This document shows positions 22,800 to 34,100 of a stretch of DNA of 64,000 nucleotides, one piece after another. The stretch is taken from the NCBI GenBank assembly GCA_025766275.1, contig JAFKAC010000016.1, forward strand, positions 248,001 to 312,000, written 5' to 3'. A program made the translations under genes and the position numbers. This stretch comes from Lactarius indigo (Eukaryota > Basidiomycota > Agaricomycetes > Russulales > Russulaceae). The notes beneath the pieces were generated by a model that saw nothing but the letters and a program-made list of their open reading frames with translations, searched no databases and was not told where the DNA came from. Each line of letters starts with the position of its first letter. Position 1 is the stretch's first letter.

Positions 22800-23932
22800 C
22801 CATTGAATTCGTCTTACAGAGGCGAGCGGGAAGTCTGACTGCAATTGTTTAGGATTCAGGGAGGTGGGGGAACGTTGGTCTGAGGGGATTTCGTATGCTG
22901 TTACTTATATAAATTTCATGAACTCAAAAAACCGAGTCTTTTGCTGCGAGCGATGGCGAGACCAAATTCCAATATGAGAAACTATTATTTGATTACCGGT
23001 GAACCGCAAGGTGGGGTGGTTGTGGCACCACAAACTTTACGGCAAGATCCCCTTAGAGGTGTAGGATGTATCTTCACCCCAGGCGGGACAGGAGTGGGAA
23101 TCTGTTCCGTTTGCTGAGCTAAGCTGAACTTGGCGGACTCGGTTTGTTACCTTTCGTTGGTGACGGTTAACTTCTCAGGCTGTCGGTCTCCGGGTTAATT
23201 CAACGGCCGGCGACCACCAACCAATCGGACGCCTATAGCAGGGCTATCCTTGACAAGCTTGATTGGCCGGTTTGACCAATCAGTCTAATCAATCGGAAAC
23301 TACAGTGCCAAGACTGTACCCCAGATTCGAGCCCAGATTAGTCAACAAGTGGCAATGACTCGGAGCATCCACACAGCGGCAACACCACACCCATCGTATT
23401 CCCGTGGGCACCCTGAGATCGCACAGGAGGTACGGCAGGTGCAGGGTCGAGCACTTATGCAGATCAAGGGGGTCAAAGAACTACAAAAGTCGCACAGGGT
23501 TAGATTTAGGATTCTACAGAGAGTTACTACTTTCTGAGAAAATTGCTTTGTGTAGATTGCTGTGCTCTGACGTTTTTGTGTAAGGTGATTAAGGCAGTTT
23601 TCTCACGAAACGAATTACATGTGAAAACGCAAAGTATGACAATAGAGATGAGGATGGCCCGAGCCCGAAGTAACACATACTCACTTGACATGAATGAGGG
23701 ACCACTGGCAGCGAATGCCTCGAGTAGCAACGATGATGCAAAAAGTGTGCTTTATCTCGGATAAAAATTCGATAAGCCAAGATGACCCCTTGTGCATCAA
23801 ATTGGGAACGATCACTTCCCGACGCAACGCTCCCTTTCAAGACTTCTTGCCTGGTGTCTGATCGGGATTGGCTGGAAAAGGCGGGACGTACGTTGCTACA
23901 CATGCACCGTCACGGTGTCACCGTCACACGTT
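22800..23932. other. no recognised gene
   Basis: Contains several CCAAT/ATTGG motifs around 23215-23295 but no supported gene. Confidence 0.4.
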
Positions 23933-23941
23933 GACTCCAAG
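23933..23941. repeat. 9-bp target-site duplication, left
   Basis: GACTCCAAG, identical to 25509-25517 beyond the other end of the element. Confidence 0.85.
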
Positions 23942-24235
23942 AGGCGCCATTTTTCCGCAGAGAATCACGCCCCCAAAAAGGAAGGTGCCAAGTAAGTCAC
24001 GTTTTTTCTGTCATCACAAAACGGGCTTCCCCGAACAATATTTGAGCTCAGTTAAAAAAGCAACTTCCTTATTCGTGCATATGAATCTCATATGTTTTTT
24101 TGAGATATTCCCATAACTTAACACAAAGATAAATATATTTTTATTATCTAATTAGTCTACATCTCTTTTTTTTTCTAAGTCGTACTATGGCGCGCGAAAA
24201 CGAGCGGGCGCAGTAAATGCGCCCGCAGGGTGTCT
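23942..24235 (+). repeat. left terminal inverted repeat
   Basis: 294 bp, reverse complement of 25215-25508. The inner end carries a hairpin (GCGGGCGCA-GTAAA-TGCGCCCGC) next to GCGCGCGAAAACGAG. Confidence 0.9.
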
Positions 24236-25214
24236 GCGGGCCCTCCTGCAGCGCGACGCGTGGGCCCTGGGGAAGCGGGGTCGGCTCGCCCTCGTGCGTC
24301 CCTCTCCGCGCGAACGGGGCGGCGCGGGAAGGAGACGCGACCGGTGGAGGGTGCCTTCCCCTCTTGTCCTTTTCGCGCCGCCCCGCAGGACCGAGGCAGC
24401 TTGCCCTCAAGCGCATCCTTTCCGCGCGAACGGGGCGCCGCGACGACGGGGGAGGGGGCGGTGTACCTTCGTGTACCCCTTTTGCGCGAACGAGGCGCCG
24501 CGGCCGGGAAGGAGAGGGGAGTGGCGCGACGTGCCCTCGTGCACCCCGCTTCTGCGCGAACGGGGCGGCGCAGTCATGGGGGGAGGCGAGGTGGGAGGCA
24601 ACGGGGTGGGGCGGCCACGGGGGAAGCGGGGGCGACAGGGTAAGGGGGGCGGCGTGCCGTCGTTCGCCCGCTTCCCTCACGAGCGGGGCGACGTGCCCTC
24701 TTGTGCCCCCTTTCCGCACGAAATTGCGGGCGCGGACAGGGAGGAAGGGAGGGGGAGGTGGCAAAGGGGGGAGGTAGGGGTGGCGGCGGCGGTTTGTGCG
24801 CGCCCCTTTTCGCGCGAATGGGGCGGCGCGGCTACGGGGGAAGGGAGAGGCCCGGTGGCAACCGGAAGAGGTGGCGGCAACGTACCTTTGCGCGCACCCC
24901 TTTCCACGCTAATGGGGCGGCGCGGATAGGGGGAACAGGGAGAGGGGGGGCGCGTGACTTCGTGCGCCGTCTTTCCGCGCAGACGGGGAGGCGCGGACGT
25001 GGAGGGAGGGGAAGGGGAGGGGGGTAGCATACCCCGTGCCCCCCTGCGCCCCCTTTCTCTGCGCAAAGGGGCGGCAATCAACGCGGGGGATGGGGGAAGG
25101 GAAGGCGGGCGACTCACCTTCGTGCGCCCTCTTTCTGCACGCGAACGGGGTGTGCGCGCGATGCAGGGGAAGGGGAGGGGGGGCGACGCGGAGAGGAGGA
25201 GAGGAGGGAGGGAG
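24236..25214. repeat. GC-rich degenerate array of palindrome-containing units
   Basis: About a dozen degenerate units spaced roughly 30-120 bp apart. Each is built around a near-palindrome of the form CCCC-TTTCCGCGCGAA-NGGGG followed by CGGCGCGG and purine-rich spacers, for example near 24300, 24420, 24485, 24555, 24800, 24900 and 24970. Long ORFs in several frames are a by-product of base composition. Confidence 0.7.
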
Positions 25215-25508
25215 AGACACCCTGCGGGCGCATTTACTGCGCCCGCTCGTTTTCGCGCGCCATAGTACGACTTAGAAAAAAAAAGAGATGTAGACTAATT
25301 AGATAATAAAAATATATTTATCTTTGTGTTAAGTTATGGGAATATCTCAAAAAAACATATGAGATTCATATGCACGAATAAGGAAGTTGCTTTTTTAACT
25401 GAGCTCAAATATTGTTCGGGGAAGCCCGTTTTGTGATGACAGAAAAAACGTGACTTACTTGGCACCTTCCTTTTTGGGGGCGTGATTCTCTGCGGAAAAA
25501 TGGCGCCT
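25215..25508 (-). repeat. right terminal inverted repeat
   Basis: 294 bp, inverted copy of 23942-24235. Confidence 0.9.
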
Positions 25509-25720
25509 GACTCCAAGCTTGTCTTGCACATCATTTTCTCCCTTTTCCTCCCCTTTTCTAGAAGTGTTACGTTGCCACTGTAGTGCCGTAGCATTGGTCA
25601 TCCTGTACCGTAAATCAAACATGCAAGCTCACCGACAGGCACATTGGCAGATGCCCCAGCGCCGTAGTCTCCCAGGAGGGCTGCGGCCTGCGACTTTCTA
25701 GGTGCTTGTCAAGTGTTGCC

Positions 25721-25729
25721 ATGCGAGAC
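25721..25729. repeat. 9-bp target-site duplication of the MULE, left
   Basis: ATGCGAGAC, repeated at 38224-38232. Confidence 0.7.
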
Positions 25730-25770
25730 AGTTGGCTAATTTTCGCATCGGTCCCACGGACCGGTCCGCT
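25730..25770 (+). repeat. MULE terminal inverted repeat, left
   Basis: About 41 bp matching the inverted sequence at 38183-38223, perfect over 25 bp. Confidence 0.7.
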
Positions 25771-27446
25771 CTGGACCGGCCTCAAAGTTCAATCCCCGCC
25801 CAAACAACTATTTTCGCTCCAAAAGAATTCCTATCTCTTAGCTAATAAAGAACATGTTATTCTCCCGGACAACCAACATTTACTATTAGATAATTAAAAG
25901 TCACATGAATACATTGTTTGGTAATACAATTAAGTCAGCGAGCGAGTTGGAGAGCAGTGAAGGGAATGGAAGTGAAGGACGAGAACAGTGAGGAGGGGAA
26001 CGGAGACAAGTGGACATGGTGTAGGGAATGGAGTCGAGTGCGAAGAGTAGAGGGTGGTGTGGAGGACGGAGGCGAACGTGGTGGTGAGTGCGGTGAATGG
26101 AGGCAAGTACGGGGAACAGAGGGTGGTGGCAAACGCGGTGGTGAGTAGAGCGAAGTGCGTACGAAAGAAAAACACGTACATGTAAGAGAAAAGAAAGAGG
26201 TTAAAGAGTACGTGATTACCAGACAGCTCGTGTCTCGTACGCAAGTTGATCATGAGTGGGCCTCTGTTTCGAGGGGGATGGGCCAAGAGAGTGAGAGTAT
26301 CATGAAAATTCACGTCAGAAGACGAAAAGAAAGAAAAAAAAATTAAGACGATTACCAGACAACCCGTGTCACGTACGCAAATTGACCATGAGTAGACTTC
26401 TGGATTTTGAGAAGAAGGGTCGAGTAGGCGAGAGCTGGGGCGGAGCGACGGCCTTCGACTTCGTGGAAGGGAAAAATGTGAGTGACACTTACCGCGGTTG
26501 GGATGCCTGAATCCCTGCCGTTAAGATCGTGGATATATGGGCCTGTTGGGGAGATGACGTAGAGTGCTGTGTGTGTTGACGCCGAGACGCCGGGCGAGGG
26601 TCAGACGCCGATAAGAGTGGGTTGGATGTATAGGCTACACCCCTGCGCCCGAGGGATCCAACGCGCCTCGATTGCAACGAGACACCTAATAAAGATGAGC
26701 AGGGCACCTGCATCGGGTGGCTAGAAATGTGGTGGACGAATGTCAGTAGAGACGGAAGGAAAAAAGAGTGGTGGTACTTACTGGAAGGACGATACGTTCA
26801 GTTGAACGTCCCATCCGCTCCACATTCAGCTGAGGTTGGAGTAGATGTGGGGTCAGGCCGGTCAGGTCCTGGGTATGCCTGTGGGTGGTTGAACAATAAG
26901 GGCAGAGAGGAAAGACGACGCAGCGAACAAATAAAAGCAGAGAAGATGAGAGCGGAGAGAATCGACGACGTAGCAAACAAATAAAAGCAGAGAAGATGAG
27001 AGCGGAAGGGAACACGACGTAGCAAACAAATAAAAGCAGAGAAGATGAGAGCGGAAAATTACGCGACGTAGCAAACAAATAAAAGCAGAGAAGATGAGAG
27101 CGGAAAGGGAACGCGATGTAGCAAACAAATAAAAGCAGAGAAGGTGTGATTGGGAGGATCGATGGCAAGATTGTGCGTAGCAAGCGTTGTATGATCGGAG
27201 GGCTGGGAATGACGACGCCGGTGAAGTCGGTGGGCTTGGAATGACGGGAGCTGTTGGTAGCGACGATACCGACGACGCTGGTGAGGTGGAGGAGCCTCGA
27301 AGTATGTGCAAGCGACAAGTATGACGCCGCGAGCACGGAAAACTGTTTCGGCATACTCAAACTGAGATTATAACAGGGGTATATATTATGGTAAAGTGCT
27401 ACAGTTCTATATACACTCAGGCGCACGAAAATACAGTCTACATACT
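25771..27446. other. non-coding 3' part of the MULE
   Basis: Between the transposase end and the left TIR. Holds a five-unit minisatellite (26915-27145) and no supported gene. Confidence 0.5.
26915..27145 (+). repeat. five-unit minisatellite, 49-50 bp period
   Basis: Core AACAAATAAAAGCAGAGAAG begins at 26926, 26976, 27025, 27074 and 27124. Units differ mainly in the last 8-10 bp. It produces an artefactual repetitive frame on the minus strand. Confidence 0.85.
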
Positions 27447-28723
27447 CTATTGTGGGCGTTGGATTGGTGGGAAATGGCCATAAGGCCAGTATACAGGGTA
27501 TACTGAGCGATATGGGGTGGGCGCGTACGTTCTGGGAGGGTAAGCGGCAGGAACGGGGTACCACGTGGGGGAGACGGAGGGAGGGGGAACAGATGAGGAT
27601 CCAGCGTGCATGTGGTGGCGTTCTAGGGGCTGTATGGGGGGGTTCCTTGCAACAGTGGCAGAGGCAGAAGTGGGAACCCCTGCGTTGTGCACCGTGGCCT
27701 GCGCACCAGGCAAGTCGCGGGCCATGTACCATGCGACGGGGGGCAAGGTAGATGGCGGGTCCGAAGGAAGTGGGGGTGTAGCTGGGGCTGGGGCGCACGC
27801 ACGATTGCGGCCGCGTTTCAGGGGTTGTGAGAGAGTGCCATTGGCAGCGACTGCAGCGCGCGCGCGCGCGTTTCAGCATTCTGGGCAGCGGTTCGCGCGT
27901 CTGGGGCAGCATCTCGTCCAGAGCTGACCCCACCAGCGTACGGGTCTGTAATCTTCACGCGCGGTCGCTTGCGATTGAGGTCCCCAATACGTGTTGATGC
28001 TGGGGGCTCGGGGGACGATGTGGTGCTGGGCTCGGGCCTCTTCCGTCATCGTGTGGCACCCATTTGCTTTGCCGTCTCAGTCCATGTATGTTGATTAGGT
28101 GGGATTACCTCTTTTTCCGGGAGTGGACTGCCTGAGGAGCGGGAGTTGTGAACAACGGCTGTGAGATACACCTCGACCGTCCGTAGACTTCGGACGGTGC
28201 CTGGAGAGGAAGGAACACTGTCGTTCAGGAATTCCCTGGAGACGGTGATTACGTTCTCCAGAATCGAGGTTGTTGCGGCACTTGTATCGCTTCGCGCATC
28301 TGGCGAGCCTTCGCGAGTCGGCGGGGGGGCATTGGGGACTGTATTTTCCACCACTCCAATTTGCTGATCATCGCGCCCAAAGAAATGGGCCACGGCGGTA
28401 ACGTGTTTGCACAGCTCAACCCTGGGCCAGTCCAGACAGTCACAAGACCGCTTGCCGAGATCGACCAGGTACACGCGTGAAGAGTCCGTTTCAGATTGCA
28501 CACTAAAGCGATCATTGCCGAGGTCGCGTATAGACTCGGCGTTCATCTCCGGCGTTCGCGCGACAATTTCCTTGCGACGCTTGTTGGCCAAGTCAAGTCC
28601 TTGGAAACCCATGCCCTGGCTATCAAAGCGGGCTATGTAATGCGGAAGCATATCATTTACGAGAACATGTATGAGATGGTCGGCACGCCGATTTCGCTTC
28701 CCATCTAGCCACTTTGACTTGAG

Positions 28724-28728
28724 TACAT
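28724..28728. repeat. 5-bp target duplication of Ty3 copy 3, left
   Basis: TACAT, repeated at 36405-36409. Confidence 0.85.
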
Positions 28729-29185
28729 TGTCACGGTTGCACGCATTTGGACCCTTACTGTACCGGTTGTGACTACGGCGGTAAGGTAGATTAGTCACGG
28801 ACTCGGGGTTTACGAAGGAGTTAGGTGTTTGCAGATGACTCGATCCTAGTACAGGTAGTCGTAGTATTAGGATTGCGGTACTTACACGATACGTGGGACG
28901 CTACTTTACTGTGACTCATAGCAGCGCTTGAAAGCCTGCTCTACTTGTATTTAAGATAGCTGCGAAAGACCAAGATACGCCATCTTGGTCTTCTTCAATC
29001 GTCACTTCTTGTCTCCTCCCTTCCGAACAGCTCGCTTCGCCTATTAAGGGAAGCCGTCTACATTTACCAGTGTCTTCGAGCATCTGGAGTCTGCCTTCGT
29101 GCCGTACGCCATCGTGCGTGATTAGCTAAGTCGCAAAGTCGCCTCATCGAAGCTCAAGTCGAGCTAACGTCGTGACGGCGTTACA
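28729..29185 (+). repeat. 5' LTR, copy 3
   Basis: 457 bp, TGTCAC...GTTACA. Contains TATTTAAG and, 34 bp on, the predicted RNA start at ATCTTGGTCTT. Confidence 0.93.
28949..29001 (+). promoter_or_regulatory. LTR promoter and self-priming hairpin
   Basis: TATTTAAG at about 28949 is followed by AAGACCAAGAT-ACGCC-ATCTTGGTCTT. Transcription starting at the right arm, about 30-35 bp after the TATA box, would give an RNA whose first 11 bases are complementary to the primer-binding site at 29188-29198. This is the arrangement known for the self-priming Tf1 element. Confidence 0.6.
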
Positions 29186-29198
29186 TTAAGACCAAGAT
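29186..29198 (+). promoter_or_regulatory. primer-binding site, complementary to the RNA 5' end
   Basis: TTAAGACCAAGAT follows the 5' LTR directly. AAGACCAAGAT is complementary to ATCTTGGTCTT inside the LTR. The same 13 bases follow the 5' LTR of copy 4. Confidence 0.65.
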
Positions 29199-29204
29199 CC
29201 CATT

Positions 29205-31196
29205 GTGGCGACTGTCAATACCAGGGACCAGTGGACGAACTTCCGTCCCTATTATCTAGAACGACGAGGAGATCGCAACGTACCAACTCGATTCTTAGGA
29301 GCAGCCAGGTGGAGGGACCGAGGAGACGAAACCGGATACTTTGTGGAGTTCAACGGACCTACAAGGTTCAGACCCATTGAGTTCAATTTTGACCACCTGT
29401 GTTGGGTAGAAGTTACGTGGAACCCCATAGACCACCGCTGGGACATCATTAGACCCGCGGGAAGGCAATATCAGTGCGATATCGACGCACGAGAGCTCAA
29501 CTCACGAGCTGACTGGGGGCCCATTGACGGCCAGCTACGAGAACACTCTACTGGGGAGGCGGTTAGTGAAGAAACCGAAGAGGACGAGCAAAGCGAAGAA
29601 AATCGACCGGCAAGCGTCGGACCTATCGAGCAATACACCATCCAACGAGCTGAGTCTCTACACATTTCAGACCAACCAGAGGTCATTCACGTACGATCAC
29701 CGGCAGCAGAAATGGCAACTACTACCATGACGGCCGAGGAAATTATGCAAGTGAGGGAGCAAACGGCGCAAGAAGCAGCGGAAGCAATCAGACAAGAATC
29801 ACAACACAACCTCATGCCCATTAACCCAGAAACAGGGCATCGCATGACTGCAGACGACGCAGCCATTTTTCGGGCCATCGGACCCGATCAAGGGGATCCC
29901 CCGTCAGGGGATGGACGACGACAAGGACTATCACTAGACCCTCCGCCAGGATGGGGAGGGCCGCCAGGAGGAGACTTCCCTCGACGCCCAGGAGGAGGGG
30001 GGAACCCACCAGATCTCCCAAACGACCCATCAGGGGGAGGACCTCCAGACGAAAACAATGGTGGAGGTCCACCAGGAGGAGGAGGGGGAGGACACGGACA
30101 CGAGAAACTGACCGGTGAACCTCCCACAATTTTTGATGGAGACCGCACTAAAGTAGACTCCTTCCTCACACAATGGCACGTATACTGGGGAATGAACCTC
30201 GACACCTCGGTCATGCGCAACGACTACCGACGAAGCCTCCTATTCCTGTCCTACATAAAGGGGGTATCCGTTAGCGAATGGGTGCTCTCGTACCTCAAGT
30301 GGCTTAACCGTCAAATACAACGAGGAATAGACCAACATACGAGGGATCTGTGGAACGCAGTAGCAGAAGGATTCAACCAAAGGTTCGTTAACACCCTCGA
30401 GCGAGAACAAGCTCAAGCGCTTCTAAGGAAGGGACTTAAAATGGTCGACGGGGATATCAACAAATACGTCAACGAATTTGAAGAGGCCGCCAGAAAAGCG
30501 GGATACCGACTTAACGACCCCCAGACCATTGACCTGTTCACCAAGGGGCTACCAAAGAAGCTGTATGAAAAAACGTACGACCTGGACGAGCCGGAAACGT
30601 TTGACGAATGGAAGCGGGCAACACTTCGCCGACAACGCAACTACATCCATATCCGAGCTCGGGTGGATGAGTATAAAGACACCAAGCCAAAAAAAGTGGG
30701 TAACGCCGGGTGGACCGTTCCCCAAAACCTCGCGAATCCTTGGGCTATGGACACTTCCGCGGATCGAGCAAAAGCAAGGTTAGCAGGGTCGGAAGAAATT
30801 GACTATGGAAAACTGCCTTATACGGGCCTACCTCCCTTTCCGCCAAGAGGAGGACCTGGAGCAAGGGGGCGAGGAAGAGGGGGGTCACGACGAGACCTGA
30901 GGACGGTGTTGTGCTACAACTGTAACGCGCCGGGTCATCTCTCACGAAATTGCCCCCATCCTAGACAGCCCCGGCAATGGCAGCAGCAAAATGCCGGACC
31001 ATCTACCGTCCGCGCAGCAGAGACCGATTACTACGCACAAGAAACCCCGCCGGCTCAAATACAGGCCGCTTCAACTAGCAAAACCGCTGAAGAACGAGCC
31101 AAAGAGTGGCTTACTGGGGTCGCCAACGCGCCAGACGAGGTGAAGGACCTGATATTGCAGGACTTATGGGGAAGAGAGGGTTTTCGGAGCGCCTGA
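29205..31196 (+). CDS. gag: Gag polyprotein, copy 3
   Basis: About 663 residues, forming the virus-like particle and binding element RNA. Frame opens after a TAA at 29187-29189 in the primer-binding site. The conserved N-terminus has no ATG: it begins GTG GCG ACT GTC, and the first in-frame ATG is about 170 codons on, so initiation at a near-cognate codon (GTG 29205) or by another route is implied. Order: conserved N-terminal domain (residues 1-110), acidic/alpha-helical part, Pro/Gly-rich linker (about 225-300), retrotransposon gag domain (about 305-440), Arg/Gly-rich patch, then one CCHC zinc knuckle (CYNCNAPGHLSRNC, about 570-583). Stop TGA 31194-31196, overlapping pol. Copy 4 encodes a near-identical protein. 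Confidence 0.9.
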   Translation: MATVNTRDQWTNFRPYYLERRGDRNVPTRFLGAARWRDRGDETGYFVEFNGPTRFRPIEFNFDHLCWVEVTWNPIDHRWDIIRPAGRQYQCDIDARELNSRADWGPIDGQLREHSTGEAVSEETEEDEQSEENRPASVGPIEQYTIQRAESLHISDQPEVIHVRSPAAEMATTTMTAEEIMQVREQTAQEAAEAIRQESQHNLMPINPETGHRMTADDAAIFRAIGPDQGDPPSGDGRRQGLSLDPPPGWGGPPGGDFPRRPGGGGNPPDLPNDPSGGGPPDENNGGGPPGGGGGGHGHEKLTGEPPTIFDGDRTKVDSFLTQWHVYWGMNLDTSVMRNDYRRSLLFLSYIKGVSVSEWVLSYLKWLNRQIQRGIDQHTRDLWNAVAEGFNQRFVNTLEREQAQALLRKGLKMVDGDINKYVNEFEEAARKAGYRLNDPQTIDLFTKGLPKKLYEKTYDLDEPETFDEWKRATLRRQRNYIHIRARVDEYKDTKPKKVGNAGWTVPQNLANPWAMDTSADRAKARLAGSEEIDYGKLPYTGLPPFPPRGGPGARGRGRGGSRRDLRTVLCYNCNAPGHLSRNCPHPRQPRQWQQQNAGPSTVRAAETDYYAQETPPAQIQAASTSKTAEERAKEWLTGVANAPDEVKDLILQDLWGREGFRSA

Positions 31197-34100
31197 ACCC
31201 ATCGGCCTGGGTGAGGGCTCTAAATTGTAATTCTGTAATCATGACGCGCTTTCGTTCTCTTCGAATTCCAGTTGCGATACGCACGAATTATCGAATGGCC
31301 GACATAAGAGTACTGGTGGACTCCGGAGCCACCGACAATTTTATGAACCCGAGGTTCATAACGAAAATGGGCATTGGTACACAGCCACTGGCTCAGCCAC
31401 GAAAAATCTGGAACATCGACCAGACAGAAAACAAAGCTGGGTCCATTACTCACTATACCGACCTTGATGTATACGCCAAAGGATATCACAGGACAATGCG
31501 GTTCCTCATCACGGACCTAGGGACCAAAGAAATCGTGTTGGGATATCCATGGTTGGCCACCTATGAACCAACCATTAATTGGCGCGATGCAGCAATCCAT
31601 GAAGACATCATGCCGGTGGTGATCAGGACGCAGGACAGTCTCCATCAGCATACTGTCATCGCCGCCGCCCTCACTCATGACCAAAAGGAAGAAATCGCCA
31701 ATGAACTGGACGAAGAGAGCGTACACTTATACGCTACCACGTCCACCGAATTAGCAATCCAGGCAAGGAGTGAAGAGCCACACACAGAACTACCAGCGGT
31801 CTACCAAGCGTTCCGACAGCTCTTCAGCGAAGAAGCGTCTCAACGTTTCCCTCCTCCAAGACCATGGGATCACGCCATTGACTTCAAACCTAATACTCCG
31901 TCAGCTATAGACTGCAAAATATACCCACTGACACAAGAAGAGGAGAGAAAGCTCAAGGAATTCCTGGACGAAAAACTCAAGCAAGGATATTTACGCCCTT
32001 CGATCTCCCCGTACGCATCCTCATTTTTCTTTATTAAAAAGAAGGACGGAAAACTACGTCCGGTACAGGACTACCGGGTAATTAATTCCCATACCATACG
32101 CAACCAATATCCCCTTCCCCTTATTCAAGACCTCATCTACGACCTCAGTAACGCACACATTTACACCAAGCTCGACATCCGTTGGGGATATAACAACATT
32201 CGCATCCGGGACGGAGACCAGGAAAAGGCGGCCTTCAAAACCAAATTTGGTCTCTTCGAACCGACAGTCATGTTCTTTGGCCTCACAAACTCGCCTGCAA
32301 CCTTCCAGACGATGATGAACCACATTTACCGGGATACGATCGCAAAACACGAACTTCGCGGCACCATTATCCGAGTATATATGGACGACATTGGGATTGC
32401 AACGCGTGAGGGTCACGGTTCCGCGGACCACGTCGCGGCAGTCACGGACGTTCTTCGTGTCGCCCAGGAACACGATCTTTACTTCAAGCTCGAGAAGTGC
32501 CTTTTCCACCAACCTCGGATGGATTACCTGGGGGTAATCCTTGAAAAGGGGGTAACTCGCATGGACCCGGTAAAAGTTCGCGGCATCAAAGACTGGCTGA
32601 CACCAACTAAAGTCAGGGACGTACGCTCCTTTTTGGGCTTCTGCAACTTTTACCGCTTATTCATCCGAGGTTTCGCCACACACGCCCGACCACTAAATCG
32701 ACTTACAAGGAAAGATGCCGAATGGCGATGGACAGAAGAAGAGGATCGCGCGTTCAAGACCCTCAAACGCCTCGTAACCGAAGAGCCAGTATTGGCGCAC
32801 CCCAACCTACAAGAACAATTTGAGCTGGAGGTCGATGCCTCCGGGTTTGCGGTGGGTGCAGTTCTCCTACAACGAAAAAGTGACGGGCGCAAGCACCCAA
32901 TAGGATACTACTCTGCAACGCTGAGCGAAGCAGAACGCAACTACGACATTTACGACCTAGAACTCCTTGCCATTGTAAAAGCTCTCCGACACTGGCGCCC
33001 CCTACTCGCAGGATCCCCTCACAAGATCAAGATATTTTCAGATCATTTAAACCTGCAGTATTGGAAGACGCCGCAAAAGATTAGCCGAAGAGTCGCTCGA
33101 GAAGTATTAGAATTGATGGAATACGACTTCGAAATTCATCATATCAAGGGGAAAAACAACGGCCGAGCGGATGTGCTATCGAGACGACCGGACTACGACC
33201 AAGGGGAAGAAGATAACCGAGGTGTGGTTGTCTTACCTCCGGAAGTATTCATACGAGCCACTAACGTCGCGCGCGCGCTGGAAATACATCCCATGATGCA
33301 ACAACCGAGACGACGACAAGACCCTGCTGCAATCAAGACGTGGATTGATGCCCATCGCCTCAAGAAGATAGAAGGGGAATGGTACAAGGATGGACGACTG
33401 GTGGTTACGGGACCAATGACGGCGTATAGGGCCATCATACAGGACCATCACGACCCGCCAGTACACGGACACCCCGGAATAAGCAGGACACAACGAATTG
33501 TAGAACGACACCACTGGTGGCCAAACCTTCGCCGAGATGTATATGAGTACGTCACAGGATGTGCTGACTGCCAGCGAAATAAAGTCAACACTCGACCCAC
33601 TCGAGCTCCATTACACCCAATCACCCCAGTCACGGACTCTCCCCCTTTCCACACCATTGCCCTAGATTTCATTACCAAATTACCGACCTCGCAGTCATAT
33701 GACAGCATCTTGACCGTCACGGACCACGACTGTAGCAAGGCCTCCATATTCATCCCATGTAATGAGGAGGTGACAGCGGAAGGGACCGCCATTCTGTACG
33801 TCAATCACGTGTTCAAACGATTTGGATTACCGCGTAGAATCATCAGCGACCGCGACCCCCGATTCACTTCCAAATTCACACGGGAAGTGTGCCGTATCCT
33901 AGGCATCCAACAAAATATTTCAACAGCCTACCACCCACGCACGGACGGGCAGTCCGAGCGGACCAATCAATGGCTTGAGCAATACTTGCGGTTCTGGGCT
34001 AACGAACGCCAAGATAACTGGGCAGAGTACCTCCCCATAGCAGAATTCGCTCACAACAACTGGCCCCATGAGCATACGAAACAATCGCCATTCATGCTTC

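Larger units (their letters stand above)
23942..25508. mobile_element. non-autonomous Mutator-like element (MULE-type)
   Basis: A 1,567-bp element with 294-bp terminal inverted repeats (23942-24235 and 25215-25508, ends AGGCGCCATTTTTCCGC) that read as identical, flanked by a 9-bp direct repeat. Long TIRs with a 9-bp duplication are the classic Mutator signature. It encodes no transposase. The TIRs are AT-rich, whereas the 980-bp interior is very GC-rich and repetitive. Identical TIRs imply recent movement or conversion. Confidence 0.85.

Noticed and set aside
24144..25275. Several ORFs of 100-211 codons on both strands of the GC-rich MULE core
   Set aside because: They follow base composition (Arg/Gly/Ala/Pro only), overlap in all frames and carry no recognisable domain.
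26915..27145. CRISPR-like regular repeats
   Set aside because: Units are nearly contiguous with an 8-10 bp variable end, in a eukaryotic transposon; this is a minisatellite.
26743..27933. A 396-codon minus-strand ORF
   Set aside because: It runs across the minisatellite at 26.9-27.1 kb (repeating SHLLCFYLFAT-type blocks), and the MULE transposase tail is read in a different frame over the same bases.
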